This document shows positions 1 through 9,178 of a DNA stretch of 64,000 nucleotides, piece by piece. The notes below the pieces were generated by a model that saw only the letters and a list, made by a program, of their open reading frames with translations, was not told where the DNA came from and made no database searches. Each line of letters starts with the position of its first letter. Position 1 is the stretch's first letter. The DNA is from Pseudomonas sp. TH15 (GTDB lineage: Bacteria; Pseudomonadota; Gammaproteobacteria; Pseudomonadales; Pseudomonadaceae), in contig NZ_JAEKEL010000001.1 of the NCBI RefSeq assembly GCF_016651105.1, positions 588,001 to 652,000 on the forward strand, given 5' to 3'. The position numbers and the translations under genes were made by a program.

Positions 1-243
1 GCGGTTTTGTTGCAAGGCGACGGTCAGTTGTTCCATTTCTTCGGCGAGCAGGGCCGCACCGTAGAACTCGACCATCTGCAAACTGCCGTGAACCTGGTGG
101 ATACACCCCAGGCACTCGTCCAGCGCATACGTCGCCTGCGGGTCATCCAGCAAGGTTTCCAGTGCTTGATGAGCCTGCTTCAGCGTTTCGGCAATCTCGC
201 CTTTGACCCACTCGAGGGCCACATAGTCGTGCCGATCACCCAT
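1..243 (-). CDS. chpA: ChpA/PilL hybrid histidine kinase, N-terminal fragment
   Basis: This is the first 81 codons of the large chemotaxis-type kinase that controls twitching motility and surface sensing through the Pil-Chp pathway; the rest lies beyond the window edge. It starts MGDRHDYVALEWVKGEIAE at an ATG at 243-241, which I recall as the start of Pseudomonas ChpA. The visible part is a helical Hpt-like segment with a His in the motif HQVHGS. It lies 49 bases after pilJ on the same strand. In P. aeruginosa the methyltransferase gene pilK sits between pilJ and chpA; there is no room for it here. The N-terminal match is strong. Confidence 0.9.
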   Translation of the reverse strand, partial: MGDRHDYVALEWVKGEIAETLKQAHQALETLLDDPQATYALDECLGCIHQVHGSLQMVEFYGAALLAEEMEQLTVALQQNR

Positions 244-292
244 AACCACTCCAATCCCCACTTCACTCAAAATGCAGTCGCCCGCAGGCGGT

Positions 293-2350
293 TCAGGCTT
301 TGTCCGTGACCTCGGCCGGCGCGGTCGGCAAGGTGAAACCCGATACAGAACGCCGCAGCTGACTGGCCATTTTCGCCAGGTTGCCGATGCTTTCGGCCGT
401 CGCCGTGGAGCCGGACGAGGTCTGCGTGGTGATCTGCTGGATCACGTTCATCGTCAGGGAAATCTGGCCGGCTGACGACGTCTGTTGCTGCGCAGCGTTG
501 GAAATGCTCTGGATCAGCGCCGCCAGGGTCTTCGAAACGCCTTCGATTTCTTCCAGGGCCACACCGGCATCCTGCGCCAGCCGCGCGCCGCGCACCACTT
601 CGGTGGTGGTCTGCTCCATCGAGATCACCGCTTCATTAGTATCGGTCTGGATCGCCCGCACCAGTGTTTCAATTTGTCGGGTCGCGGCGGACGAGCGCTC
701 GGCCAGGCGCTGCACTTCGTCCGCCACCACGGCAAACCCGCGCCCGGCATCACCGGCCATCGAGGCCTGGATCGCCGCGTTGAGGGCGAGGATATTCGTC
801 TGGTCGGCAATGTCGTCGATCAGGCTGACGATGTCGCCGATTTCCTGGGAAGACTCGCCCAGACGCTTGATCCGTTTGGCGGTGTCCTGGATTTGCTCGC
901 GGATGTTGTCCATGCCATGGATGGTGTTGTGCACCACCTCGTTGCCCTTGTTGGCGATTTCCACCGAGCGCTCGGCCACCGCCGAAGACTCGGCGGCGTT
1001 GGCCGAGACCTGGTCGATGGATTGCGCCATCTCGTTGATCGCCGTGGAGGCTTCCGAAATCTGCTGCGCCTGATGCTCCGAGGCCTGGGCCAGGTGCATG
1101 GCAGTGGCCTGGGTTTCCTGCACAGCAGCGGCGACCTGGCCGGCGGTGAGGTTGATGGTTGCCACCAAGTCGCGCAATTGGTCGACGGAATAGTTGATCG
1201 AGTCGGCGATGGTCCCGGTGAAGTCTTCGGTCACCGAGGCGGTCACGGTCAGGTCACCGTCGGCGAGGTCTTCAATTTCATCGAGCAGGCGCATGATCGC
1301 GTTCTGGTTGCGCTCGTTCTTCTCGGCGGTTTCCTGAAGCTGACGATTGGTTTCGCGGACCATCACCAGGCCGATAAGGATGATCGACATCAGCGCCAAC
1401 AGACCCAGTACGTAGCCGCCGATGGTGTCGGTGTTGCGCCCGCCCGCCAGGTTTTCGAAACCGGTGGCCAGGTGCGAGGCTTCGTCGAGCAGGGTTTGCG
1501 ACAGGGTGAAAATGTTGGTCGCCGATTCCCGGACCTTGAACAGCTCCGGCGAGGTTTCGAGGATTTCATCCACCGAGCCCGAGACGAATTCGAACAGTTC
1601 GGCGATTTCGCTCAGTCGGGCGCGTGCATCCTTGTCTTCAACCTGGCTGATTTTCAGTGCCGGATTGCCCTGGAGCATGCCGTTGAGCACCTGGCCGAAC
1701 CGCGCCGCATCGCGACCGAAGGCGTCGGCGGCCTGTTGCGAGTTTTCGTCGCCGGACAACACCGTGTTCACCGCACCTAGAATCCGTTCAGCCAACAACG
1801 ACTGACGCTGAGCCATCACCACCTGAGCCGCCGGGGCGCCGCGTTGGAGGAGGATCTCGACGACCTTCTCGTACTCGACCTGCAACTGCGGCACGGTTTC
1901 GGCCAGGGTCGCGGCGACTTGATGCAGGGACAGCACGGTCTGTTCACTGGAGAGAATGGCATCGGTGTTTTTCAGCAGGCGCTCCCAGTCCAGCTGCACG
2001 GCGCGCATTTCCGGGCGCACGGTGGACGGGGCTGGCGGCAGGCCGGTGCTCGGATCACCCTTTTTCAGGTAACCCCAGCGCTGGGCAAAGTCGTTGCGCG
2101 CATCGCCGAGCAACTTGAACGCGGCAGCCTTGCCGGCGGCGGCTTCGGTGGCGTTCTTGGCGATGCGCTGGGACAGCACGCGCAGCTCACCGGCGTGACC
2201 GATGTACTGTTTGTCGTAGGTTGCCTGAGTGTTGAGGTAAGCGAAGTTGGCGAACAGCAGCATGATGAAGACGATCAGCGCGATAAACAGCACGATAATC
2301 TGCGAACGGCTGCGCGATCCTTCTGGCTTGCCTGTTTTTGCTTTTGTCAT
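293..2350 (-). CDS. pilJ: PilJ, methyl-accepting chemotaxis protein of the type IV pilus system
   Basis: PilJ is the inner-membrane receptor that feeds signals to the ChpA kinase. The 685-residue protein has a first membrane helix near residues 18-40, a periplasmic sensor region, a second helix near 310-330 followed by a HAMP-like segment, and a cytoplasmic signalling domain. The hairpin tip reads [18 protein letters not shown], the MCP core. The sequence matches the P. aeruginosa PilJ I remember over most of its length. It lies between pilI and chpA, but a 359-base gap with a REP palindrome pair separates it from pilI. It may therefore be transcribed partly on its own. Confidence 0.95.
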   Translation of the reverse strand: MTKAKTGKPEGSRSRSQIIVLFIALIVFIMLLFANFAYLNTQATYDKQYIGHAGELRVLSQRIAKNATEAAAGKAAAFKLLGDARNDFAQRWGYLKKGDPSTGLPPAPSTVRPEMRAVQLDWERLLKNTDAILSSEQTVLSLHQVAATLAETVPQLQVEYEKVVEILLQRGAPAAQVVMAQRQSLLAERILGAVNTVLSGDENSQQAADAFGRDAARFGQVLNGMLQGNPALKISQVEDKDARARLSEIAELFEFVSGSVDEILETSPELFKVRESATNIFTLSQTLLDEASHLATGFENLAGGRNTDTIGGYVLGLLALMSIILIGLVMVRETNRQLQETAEKNERNQNAIMRLLDEIEDLADGDLTVTASVTEDFTGTIADSINYSVDQLRDLVATINLTAGQVAAAVQETQATAMHLAQASEHQAQQISEASTAINEMAQSIDQVSANAAESSAVAERSVEIANKGNEVVHNTIHGMDNIREQIQDTAKRIKRLGESSQEIGDIVSLIDDIADQTNILALNAAIQASMAGDAGRGFAVVADEVQRLAERSSAATRQIETLVRAIQTDTNEAVISMEQTTTEVVRGARLAQDAGVALEEIEGVSKTLAALIQSISNAAQQQTSSAGQISLTMNVIQQITTQTSSGSTATAESIGNLAKMASQLRRSVSGFTLPTAPAEVTDKA

Positions 2351-2446
2351 CGGTCCTCGCCTGTTTGAAGCTCATCGAACAACCTGTGGGAGCTGGCCTT
2401 GTATAAGGAAGTCCTGTGGTAATGGAGTTCTTTAGAGACGGGGTTA

Positions 2447-2577
2447 TGTGGCGAGGGGATTTATCCCCGTTCGGCTGCGAAGCAGTCGCAAAATTTTGCA
2501 TGCACTGACGATGGTCAGCCCATTGCAGACTTTGGGGCCGCTGCGCGACCCAACGGGGATAAATCCCCTCGCCACAG
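2447..2577. repeat. REP/REPIN palindrome pair between pilJ and pilI
   Basis: Two inverted copies of a sequence beginning TGTGGCGAGGGGATTTATCC flank a spacer of about 40 bases. The same family recurs at 30658, 40752, 49990 and 63429. It fills most of the 359-base gap 2351-2709, in which I see no gene. The rest of the gap (2580-2700) is an A/C/T-rich stretch without a clear signal. Confidence 0.85.
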
Positions 2578-2709
2578 GGTTATCTCACCCACAAATTCCC
2601 TCATCCACACATCCACACACTACAAAAGCCCTTCACCACAGGATCTTCTCAACCCCAATATTTCCTCATCACAGAGTTGATTCCCACAATGGGTTCTCTG
2701 TTGTTGCGG

Positions 2710-3264
2710 TTATATCGCGACGCTCATGAACACCGGGGATCTGGCCAGCGCAAACAGGCTGAACACTCGCCAGTTCTGCTCGCGCCGGAAATAGCCTTTG
2801 ACGAACTCGGCCTTCGAGCCCTGACGCTTGCTGATCGAAATGGGCTCGAAGCTGTCCTGCTCAAAGTGCTGCAAGCCAATGACTTCATCGACCATCAACC
2901 CGGCAAACACATCTTTGTATTCCACCACCAGCACCCGCCGCTGCTTGCGCACCGCCGACAACTCATGACCAAGCTCTTGATCAGAAAAGAAAGCGCACAC
3001 ATCCATGATCGGCAGCAGCCGCCCACGCAAGTTGGCGACGCCCTTGACCCACGGCTTGACCCCCGGCAACTGAGTGAAGCGCGGTTCATGCAGGACTTCG
3101 CTGACTTCGCCCATTGGCGCGACATACCAGTGCTCGCCCAGGCGAAAACCGATGCCGCTCCAGCGGTCCTGTCGGGTCAGCTGGGACGGCAAGTCTGCCG
3201 CCAGCACGCGACAACGCTGGTCGATCTGCAGCAGCAGTTCGAAAGCTGTGAGCGACTCGGTCAT
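2710..3264 (-). CDS. pilI: PilI, CheW-like coupling protein
   Basis: A 184-residue CheW-domain adaptor that links the receptor PilJ to the kinase ChpA in the twitching motility pathway. The CheW fold is visible in GIGFRLGEHWYVAPMGEVSE, then VKGVANLRGRLLPIMDVCAF, then VVEYKDVFAGLMVDEVIGLQ. It starts 10 bases after the stop of pilH on the same strand, so it belongs to the pilGHI transcription unit. The length is close to that of P. aeruginosa PilI. No unusual features. Confidence 0.94.
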   Translation of the reverse strand: MTESLTAFELLLQIDQRCRVLAADLPSQLTRQDRWSGIGFRLGEHWYVAPMGEVSEVLHEPRFTQLPGVKPWVKGVANLRGRLLPIMDVCAFFSDQELGHELSAVRKQRRVLVVEYKDVFAGLMVDEVIGLQHFEQDSFEPISISKRQGSKAEFVKGYFRREQNWRVFSLFALARSPVFMSVAI

Positions 3265-3274
3265 GGCCGCACGA

Positions 3275-3640
3275 TCAACCGGCCAGCACGTTGTTCAGGG
3301 TTTTGATCAGGGTTTCTTCGTCGACCGGTTTGGTCAGGTAGTCCTTGGCACCCTGGCGTGTGCCCCAGACCTTGTCGGTTTCCTGATCCTTGGTGGTGAT
3401 GATGATCACCGGGATGTGCCCGGTTTCCGGGTCTTTGGTCAGTTGACGGGTCGCCTGGAAACCGTTGAGGCCGGGCATGACGATGTCCATCAGCACGGCG
3501 TCGGGTTTTTCCTGACGGGCCAGGGCCACGCCGTCGGCGCCGTTTTCAGCTTTCAACACTTCATGACCGTGCTTTTCCAGCATGCCGGTCAGTTTGTACA
3601 TTTCAGTCGGCGAATCATCGACGATCAGAATACGTGCCAT
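3275..3640 (-). CDS. pilH: PilH, CheY-like response regulator
   Basis: A 121-residue single-domain receiver, one of the two CheY-like outputs of the Pil-Chp system; in P. aeruginosa PilH acts as the antagonist or phosphate sink for PilG. The receiver residues are present: acidic pair D8-D9, phospho-acceptor D52 in VLMDIVMPG, and K104 in YLTKPVDEE. I start at MARILIVDD rather than an in-frame ATG four codons upstream, because family members begin this way. The gene lies between pilG and pilI on the same strand. Confidence 0.95.
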   Translation of the reverse strand: MARILIVDDSPTEMYKLTGMLEKHGHEVLKAENGADGVALARQEKPDAVLMDIVMPGLNGFQATRQLTKDPETGHIPVIIITTKDQETDKVWGTRQGAKDYLTKPVDEETLIKTLNNVLAG

Positions 3641-3700
3641 GGTCTTCCCCATTCTTCTTGTCGACGCCGGGCCCGCTGGCCGAGCGTCACTGTGCGTGTC

Positions 3701-4105
3701 CTACTGCGGCAAAACGGCGGCAAAGCCCGGTACATGGGCCTGGATCGCGTTCAGCAGTTCTTCCTTGCTGAAAGGCTTGGTCAAAAACTGATCGGAGCCG
3801 ACGATGCGCCCCTTGGCCTTGTCGAACAGCCCGTCCTTGGACGACAGCATAATCACTGGCGTGGACTTGAACGCACTGTTGTTCTTGATTAAAGCGCAGG
3901 TCTGATAACCATCCAGGCGCGGCATCATGATGTCGACAAAGATAATGCCGGGGTGATTGTCGGCAATCTTGGCCAGCGCATCGAAACCATCGATGGCGGT
4001 GATGACTTCACAGCCCACGTTTTTCAACAGCGTTTCGGCGGTGCGGCGAATCGTCTTCGAATCGTCGATCACCATGACCTTCAAGGCGCTGGAATGCTGT
4101 TCCAT
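3701..4105 (-). CDS. pilG: PilG, CheY-like response regulator
   Basis: A 134-residue receiver protein, first gene of the chemosensory cluster and the output that promotes pilus extension and cAMP signalling in P. aeruginosa. Acidic D14-D15, phospho-acceptor D58 in IIFVDIMMPR and the Lys of FLTKPFSKEE are all present. The start at MEQHSS agrees with the family; an upstream in-frame ATG would add ten residues. It is transcribed divergently from gshB, so its promoter must lie in 4106-4329. Confidence 0.95.
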   Translation of the reverse strand: MEQHSSALKVMVIDDSKTIRRTAETLLKNVGCEVITAIDGFDALAKIADNHPGIIFVDIMMPRLDGYQTCALIKNNSAFKSTPVIMLSSKDGLFDKAKGRIVGSDQFLTKPFSKEELLNAIQAHVPGFAAVLPQ

Positions 4106-4329
4106 AAATGCTCTACCGTCGCCTTTGCGAATCAATTTGTCCGTTTGACGGCTCGAAACCCTTGATGCTCAAGGGCCAGCGCGACATGGCGACCTTTTTA
4201 GCACAGTCTCCAATACCAATCTATCGGGCGACCCTGGCGATGGTTTTTCCTTGACCGGGAACACACTCAGCGCCACTCTGACGCCACTTTTTCTGGCCTT
4301 GCGCCTACCCAAATTTCGAGGAAATACCC

Positions 4330-5301
4330 ATGAGCGTTCGCGTCGGGATTGTCATGGACCCAATCGCCAGCATCTCCTATAAAAAGGATAGCTCGCTGGC
4401 CATGCTGCTGGCCGCGCAAAAGCGCGGTTGGGAACTGTTCTATATGGAACAGCGGGATTTGTACCAGGGCGAAGGTGAAGCACGGGCGCGGATGCGGCCG
4501 CTGAAAGTTTTCGCCAACCCGGAAAAATGGTTCGAACTGGAAGCCGAGACCGACGCGTTGCTGAGCGATCTGGACGTGATCCTGATGCGCAAGGATCCGC
4601 CGTTCGACATGGAGTTCGTCTACTCCACCTATCTGCTGGAGCAAGCTGAGCGCGCAGGCGTGCTGGTGGTCAACAAGCCGCAGAGCCTGCGCGACTGCAA
4701 CGAAAAGCTGTTCGCCACGCTGTTCCCGCAGTGCACACCGCCAACCGTGGTCAGCCGCCGCGCCGACGTGCTGCGTGAATTCGCCGCCAAGCACGGCGAC
4801 GTGATCCTCAAGCCGCTGGACGGCATGGGTGGCACCTCGATCTTCCGTCACCGCGCAGGCGATCCGAACCTGTCGGTGATTCTGGAAACCCTGACCGCGC
4901 TGGGCACCCAGCAGATCATGGGCCAGGCTTACCTGCCGGCCATCAAGGATGGCGACAAGCGCATCCTGATGATCGACGGCGAGCCGGTGGATTACTGCCT
5001 GGCGCGGATTCCTGCCGCTGGCGAAACCCGTGGCAACCTCGCGGCCGGTGGCCGTGGCGAAGCCCGTCCGCTGACCGACAAGGATCGCTGGATCGCCGCT
5101 CAAGTCGGCCCGACCCTGCGCGAGAAAGGCCTGCTGTTCGTGGGCCTGGACGTGATCGGCGAGAGCCTGACCGAAATCAACGTCACCAGCCCGACCTGCA
5201 TCCGCGAAATCGACAACGCGTTTGGCACGGACATCGGCGGCATGCTCATGGATGCTATCGAGAAGAAGCTGCAAGCCTCTAGCCGCAAGCAGCAAGCCTG
5301 A
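4330..5301 (+). CDS. gshB: Glutathione synthetase
   Basis: ATP-dependent ligation of glycine to gamma-glutamylcysteine, the last step of glutathione synthesis, in the cytoplasm. The 323-residue protein has the GshB N-terminal fold (MSVRVGIVMDPIASI) and an ATP-grasp domain with VILKPLDGMGGTSIF and EINVTSPTCIREID. The ATG follows a GAGGAAA ribosome site. The last 12 or so residues (tail LQASSRKQQA) are encoded by the start of a CAAGC-type repeat, so the C-terminus looks extended relative to the family. Confidence 0.96.
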   Translation: MSVRVGIVMDPIASISYKKDSSLAMLLAAQKRGWELFYMEQRDLYQGEGEARARMRPLKVFANPEKWFELEAETDALLSDLDVILMRKDPPFDMEFVYSTYLLEQAERAGVLVVNKPQSLRDCNEKLFATLFPQCTPPTVVSRRADVLREFAAKHGDVILKPLDGMGGTSIFRHRAGDPNLSVILETLTALGTQQIMGQAYLPAIKDGDKRILMIDGEPVDYCLARIPAAGETRGNLAAGGRGEARPLTDKDRWIAAQVGPTLREKGLLFVGLDVIGESLTEINVTSPTCIREIDNAFGTDIGGMLMDAIEKKLQASSRKQQA

Positions 5302-5407
5302 CGGCCAGCTACAAGCCGCAAGCCATGAGCTACAAGCTTTTACTTGCAGCTTGCCGTTCGAAACTTGCAGCTGCCCTTATGTCGCTTGCCACTTGAAGCT
5401 TGCAGCT
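5267..5407. repeat. Imperfect GCAAGC/GCTTGC pseudo-palindromic repeat
   Basis: Many copies of GCTACAAGC or GCAAGC on the plus strand (5267-5337) are followed by the complementary GCTTGCAGC type (5343-5405), so the element can fold back on itself. It overlaps the 3' end of gshB and reaches to just before tonB. Similar elements are common in fluorescent pseudomonads; the mechanism by which they spread is not something I can state. Confidence 0.7.
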
Positions 5408-5408
5408 A

Positions 5409-5462
5409 AAAACCAACATTGCGTTATCATGCGCGGCCTGTAAAAAACGCGATGTTGGTTTT
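5409..5462. promoter_or_regulatory. Inverted repeat just upstream of tonB
   Basis: AAAACCAACAT (5409-5419) is exactly complementary to ATGTTGGTTTT (5452-5462), with a further GCG/CGC pairing inside. The right arm ends six bases before the tonB ATG. Between the arms are a TATCAT (5425-5430) that could be a -10 box, and a four-codon ORF (ATGCGCGGCCTGTAA, 5429-5443). It could be a gshB terminator, a tonB operator or a translational control stem; the sequence does not decide. Confidence 0.45.
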
Positions 5463-5468
5463 CTTGTC

Positions 5469-6368
5469 ATGACGCTCCCGTCCGATCTGCCCGCTGAACT
5501 CGCCCATCGTGGCGTGCGCCCGGCCGATCGCCTCGGTTTTACCCTGTTTCTGGCGGCGCTGATTCACCTGGCCTTGCTGTTGGGCGTCGGGTTCACCATG
5601 GTCGAACCCAAGCAAATCAGCAAAACCCTGGAAATCACCCTCGCCACGTTCAAAAGCGAAACCAAGCCGAAAAAAGCTGATTTCATCGCTCAAGAGAATC
5701 AGCAAGGCAGCGGCACCCTGGATAAAAAGGCGATTCCCAAGACCACCGAGGTCGCGCCGTTCCAGGACACCAAGGTGCAAAAAGTCACCCCGCCGCCGGC
5801 CGCCAAGCCTGAAGTGCAGGCAGCCGCGCCCAAGGCAGCCGTGACGACCATCGCGCCGAAGCCGAAAAAAGCCGTCGCCAAAAACGAAGAACCCAAGACT
5901 GAACCCAAACCCGCCGTGGCCGCGCCGACGTTCGACAGCTCGCAGCTGTCCAGCGACATCGCCAGCCTCGAAGCGGAACTGGCCAACGAACAACAGCTGT
6001 ACGCCAAACGCCCGCGTATCCACCGCTTGAGCGCGGCGTCGACCATGCGCGACAAGGGCGCCTGGTATAAGGACGAATGGCGCAAGAAAGTCGAGCGCAT
6101 CGGCAACCTCAATTACCCCGACGAAGCACGGCGCAAGCAGATCTACGGCAATTTGCGGCTGATGGTTTCGATCAACAGCGATGGTTCGCTGTTTGAAGTG
6201 CTGGTGCTGGAGTCGTCCGGGCAACCGTTGCTGGATCAGGCAGCACAGCGGATCGTCAGGCTGGCGGCGCCATTTGCACCGTTTACCGGGGATTTGTCGG
6301 ATGTCGATCGGCTGGAAATCATCCGCACGTGGAAATTCGCCCGGGGCGACAAACTCTCCAGTAACTGA
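5469..6368 (+). CDS. TonB-family energy transducer
   Basis: A 299-residue protein with one membrane anchor near residues 20-42 (FTLFLAALIHLALLLGVGFT). A Pro/Lys/Ala-rich periplasmic linker follows, then a C-terminal TonB domain (GNLNYPDEARRKQIYGNLRL, ending in RTWKFARGD). It would couple the proton-motive force to an outer-membrane or pilus process. The copy at this position in P. aeruginosa is called tonB3 and has been linked to twitching motility, which fits the nearby pil genes. I start at MTLPSDLPAE (5469) because upstream codons run into the inverted repeat. The partner receptors are unknown. Confidence 0.9.
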   Translation: MTLPSDLPAELAHRGVRPADRLGFTLFLAALIHLALLLGVGFTMVEPKQISKTLEITLATFKSETKPKKADFIAQENQQGSGTLDKKAIPKTTEVAPFQDTKVQKVTPPPAAKPEVQAAAPKAAVTTIAPKPKKAVAKNEEPKTEPKPAVAAPTFDSSQLSSDIASLEAELANEQQLYAKRPRIHRLSAASTMRDKGAWYKDEWRKKVERIGNLNYPDEARRKQIYGNLRLMVSINSDGSLFEVLVLESSGQPLLDQAAQRIVRLAAPFAPFTGDLSDVDRLEIIRTWKFARGDKLSSN

Positions 6369-6383
6369 GCACCGCAAATCCCC

Positions 6384-6474
6384 TGTGGGAGCGGGCTTGC
6401 TCGCGAATGCGGTCGATCATTCAACATTGATGCCGACTGACACAACGCCTTCGCGAGCAAGCCCGCTCCCACAT
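6384..6474. repeat. REP/REPIN pair, GTGGGAGCGGGCTTGCTCGC type
   Basis: Two inverted copies of the core GTGGGAGCGGGCTTGCTCGC lie 44 bases apart in the gap between tonB and algH. It is the commonest REP family of this window, with relatives at 10464, 25581, 28327, 37922, 44190, 45821, 53834, 57554 and 61225. Confidence 0.9.
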
Positions 6475-6548
6475 TTGATCGCCGTTGACTGCCAAATTGC
6501 GGCATCCCCAGCTTGTCAGTTCGCCCCTCCAACGCCACACTAGCGCTC

Positions 6549-7121
6549 ATGAAGAACGTCAGCCCCAGCTACCTCAAGCATCACTTCCTGATCGCCATGC
6601 CGCACATGGCCGACCCGAACTTTGCGCACACCTTGACCTACATCGTCGAGCACACGGCCAATGGTGCCATGGGGCTGGTGGTCAACCGTCCGCAAGAACT
6701 GAACCTGGCCGATATCCTCGAGCAACTGCGCCCGGACATCGAGCCGCCGTTGCTCTGCCAGCATGTGCCGATATTTATCGGCGGGCCGGTGCAGACTGAT
6801 CGCGGGTTTGTCCTGCATCCCTCGGGGAAAACCTTTCAGGCCACCGTCGAACTCGACGGCGAACTGGCCCTGTCGACCTCCCAGGATGTGCTGTTCGCCA
6901 TCGCTGACGGCGTCGGCCCGGCGAAAAGTGTGATCACTCTCGGCTACGCGGGCTGGGAAGCCGGACAACTGGAGGCCGAACTGGCCGACAACGCCTGGCT
7001 GACCTGCCCTTACGACGCCGACATCCTGTTCAACACCAGCAGCGAACTGCGCCTCGAAGCGGCGGCCAAGCACCTGGGTGTCAATCTCAGCCTGCTGACC
7101 AGCCAGGCGGGCCACGCCTGA
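6549..7121 (+). CDS. algH: YqgE/AlgH family protein
   Basis: A 190-residue cytoplasmic protein of the UPF0301/YqgE family, named AlgH in Pseudomonas for an old link to alginate control; its biochemical function is unsettled. Family hallmarks are LKHHFLIAMPHMADPNF, GLVVNRPQELNL, FIGGPVQTDRGFVLH and LGYAGWEAGQLEAEL. I place the start at MKNVSPSYL, twelve codons inside the longest frame, as in homologues. Its stop overlaps the start of ruvX in TGATG, so the two genes are translationally coupled. Confidence 0.93.
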   Translation: MKNVSPSYLKHHFLIAMPHMADPNFAHTLTYIVEHTANGAMGLVVNRPQELNLADILEQLRPDIEPPLLCQHVPIFIGGPVQTDRGFVLHPSGKTFQATVELDGELALSTSQDVLFAIADGVGPAKSVITLGYAGWEAGQLEAELADNAWLTCPYDADILFNTSSELRLEAAAKHLGVNLSLLTSQAGHA

Positions 7122-7558
7122 TGGCCCTGCGACTGATTTTGGGTTTCGACTACGGCACCAAACAGATCGGCGTAGCGGTCGGCCAGGTGATTACCGGCCA
7201 GGCCCGTGAGCTGTGCACCTTGAAGGCACAAAACGGTATTCCCGACTGGAATCAGGTCGAAGCCCTGATCAAGGAATGGAAGCCCGACGCCGTGGTGGTC
7301 GGCCTGCCGCTGAACATGGACGGCACGCCAAGCGACATGTGCCTGCGGGCCGAGAAGTTCGCCCGCCGCCTCAACGGTCGTTACAACTTGCCCTTCTATA
7401 CCCACGACGAGCGTCTGACCACGTTCGAAGCCAAGGGCGAGCGGCGTGATCGTGGCGGCCAGAAAGGCAGTTACCGCGATAACCCGGTCGATGCCATCGC
7501 CGCCGCCCTGCTGCTGCAAGGCTGGCTCGACGAAAACACCGCACTGTTCGAATCCTGA
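7121..7558 (+). CDS. ruvX: RuvX/YqgF, Holliday junction resolvase-like RNase H fold protein
   Basis: A 145-residue RNase H-like nuclease involved in pre-16S rRNA processing in E. coli and once proposed as a Holliday junction resolvase. Motifs are LGFDYGTKQIGVAVG with the first catalytic Asp, VVVGLPLNMDGT, and YTHDERLTTFEA. The last acidic residue is in DNPVDAIAAALLLQ. The ATG overlaps the algH stop, and the gene is 84 bases upstream of pyrR on the same strand, the usual Pseudomonas arrangement. Confidence 0.94.
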   Translation: MALRLILGFDYGTKQIGVAVGQVITGQARELCTLKAQNGIPDWNQVEALIKEWKPDAVVVGLPLNMDGTPSDMCLRAEKFARRLNGRYNLPFYTHDERLTTFEAKGERRDRGGQKGSYRDNPVDAIAAALLLQGWLDENTALFES

Positions 7559-7642
7559 AGAGCCGCCCCTGGCGACTCTCTATAGCTACAACCCGAGCCA
7601 CCACTCAAGCATCACTCGGCTCGGGCCCAAGAAGGAGCAACC

Positions 7643-8146
7643 ATGAGCCTGCCCAATCCCGTTGAACTGATCAGCCAGATGGCGACCCGGCTTGACGCCT
7701 ATCTGGCCAAACGTGGCATCAGCGAACCACGTTACATCGGTATTCGTACCGGCGGCGTCTGGGTCGCCCAGGCGTTGCTCGATGAACTGGGCAGCGATTC
7801 GCCGCTCGGCACCCTGGACGTATCCTTCTACCGCGACGACTTCAGCCAGAACGGCTTGCACCCGCAAGTGCGCCCTTCGGCCCTGCCGTTCGAGATCGAA
7901 GGCCAGCACCTGGTGCTGATCGACGACGTACTGATGAGCGGCCGGACCATCCGCGCCGCCATGAACGAACTGTTCGACTACGGCCGCCCGGCCAGCGTAA
8001 CGCTGGTCTGCCTGCTGGACCTGGACGCCGGCGAGTTGCCGATCCGCCCGAACGTGGTGGGCGCGACCTTGTCGCTGGCCGCCCACGAGCGGGTGAAGCT
8101 GTCCGGCCCGGAGCTCAAGCTCGAACTGCAAGACCTTGCCCTTTAA
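7643..8146 (+). CDS. pyrR: PyrR bifunctional pyrimidine regulator / uracil phosphoribosyltransferase
   Basis: A 167-residue phosphoribosyltransferase-fold protein at the head of the pyrimidine operon. The PRPP-binding motif [17 protein letters not shown] includes D94-D95, and [12 protein letters not shown] forms the PPi loop. In Bacillus PyrR binds pyr mRNA; in Pseudomonas it regulates pyrB expression by a less well understood route. A GAAGGAGCAACC ribosome site precedes the ATG. It lies 27 bases upstream of pyrB. Confidence 0.95.
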   Translation: MSLPNPVELISQMATRLDAYLAKRGISEPRYIGIRTGGVWVAQALLDELGSDSPLGTLDVSFYRDDFSQNGLHPQVRPSALPFEIEGQHLVLIDDVLMSGRTIRAAMNELFDYGRPASVTLVCLLDLDAGELPIRPNVVGATLSLAAHERVKLSGPELKLELQDLAL

Positions 8147-8173
8147 TTCGCCCTATTGAGAGTCCCCCTCGCG

Positions 8174-9178
8174 ATGACGCCTCTAGACACCAAGCGCCCG
8201 CTGCAGCTCAATGATCAGGGCCAGCTGCGCCACTTCCTCTCGCTCGACGGTTTGCGCCGCGAGCTGCTGACGGAAATCCTCGATACCGCCGACTCGTTCC
8301 TCGAAGTCGGCGCCCGGGCGGTAAAGAAGGTCCCGTTGCTGCGCGGCAAAACCGTGTGCAACGTGTTCTTCGAGAACTCCACCCGCACCCGTACCACTTT
8401 CGAACTGGCGGCCCAGCGCCTGTCGGCGGACGTGATCACCCTGAACGTATCGACGTCGTCGGCGAGCAAGGGCGAAACCCTGCTCGACACCCTGCGCAAC
8501 CTCGAAGCCATGGCCGCCGACATGTTCGTCGTGCGTCACGGTGACTCCGGCGCGGCGCACTTCATCGCCGAACACGTGTGCCCGCAGGTGGCGATCATCA
8601 ACGGCGGCGACGGCCGTCACGCCCACCCGACGCAGGGCATGCTCGACATGCTCACCATCCGTCGGCACAAGGGCGGCTTCGAAAACCTCTCGGTGGCCAT
8701 CGTTGGCGACATCCTGCACTCGCGGGTCGCGCGCTCGAACATGCTCGCGCTGAAAACCCTCGGTTGCCCGGACATCCGCGTGATCGCGCCGAAAACCCTA
8801 CTGCCGATCGGCATCGAGCAATACGGCGTGAAGGTCTACACCGACATGACCGAAGGCCTGAAAGACGTCGACGTGGTGATCATGCTGCGCTTGCAGCGTG
8901 AACGCATGACCGGCGGCCTGCTGCCGAGCGAAGGCGAGTTCTACCGCCTGTTCGGCCTGACCACCGCGCGCCTGGCCGGCGCAAAACCGGATTGCATCGT
9001 CATGCACCCGGGGCCGATCAACCGCGGGGTGGAGATTGAGTCGGCAGTGGCCGACGGCCCGCACTCGGTGATCCTCAACCAGGTTACCTACGGTATTGCG
9101 ATTCGTATGGCCGTGCTGTCCATGGCCATGAGCGGGCAGACTGCGCAACGTCAATTCGAGCAGGAGAAAGCCCAGTGA
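8174..9178 (+). CDS. pyrB: Aspartate carbamoyltransferase catalytic chain
   Basis: Condenses carbamoyl phosphate with aspartate in the second step of pyrimidine synthesis. The carbamoyl phosphate loop STRTRT sits at residues 69-74, with SKGETLLDT, the HPTQ motif and HPGPINRG further on. I use [10 protein letters not shown] as start (334 residues), the length I recall for the Pseudomonas enzyme, not an ATG six codons upstream. As in other pseudomonads, it is expected to form a dodecamer with the pyrC' product. Its stop overlaps the pyrC' GTG start by four bases (GTGA). Confidence 0.96.
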   Translation: MTPLDTKRPLQLNDQGQLRHFLSLDGLRRELLTEILDTADSFLEVGARAVKKVPLLRGKTVCNVFFENSTRTRTTFELAAQRLSADVITLNVSTSSASKGETLLDTLRNLEAMAADMFVVRHGDSGAAHFIAEHVCPQVAIINGGDGRHAHPTQGMLDMLTIRRHKGGFENLSVAIVGDILHSRVARSNMLALKTLGCPDIRVIAPKTLLPIGIEQYGVKVYTDMTEGLKDVDVVIMLRLQRERMTGGLLPSEGEFYRLFGLTTARLAGAKPDCIVMHPGPINRGVEIESAVADGPHSVILNQVTYGIAIRMAVLSMAMSGQTAQRQFEQEKAQ

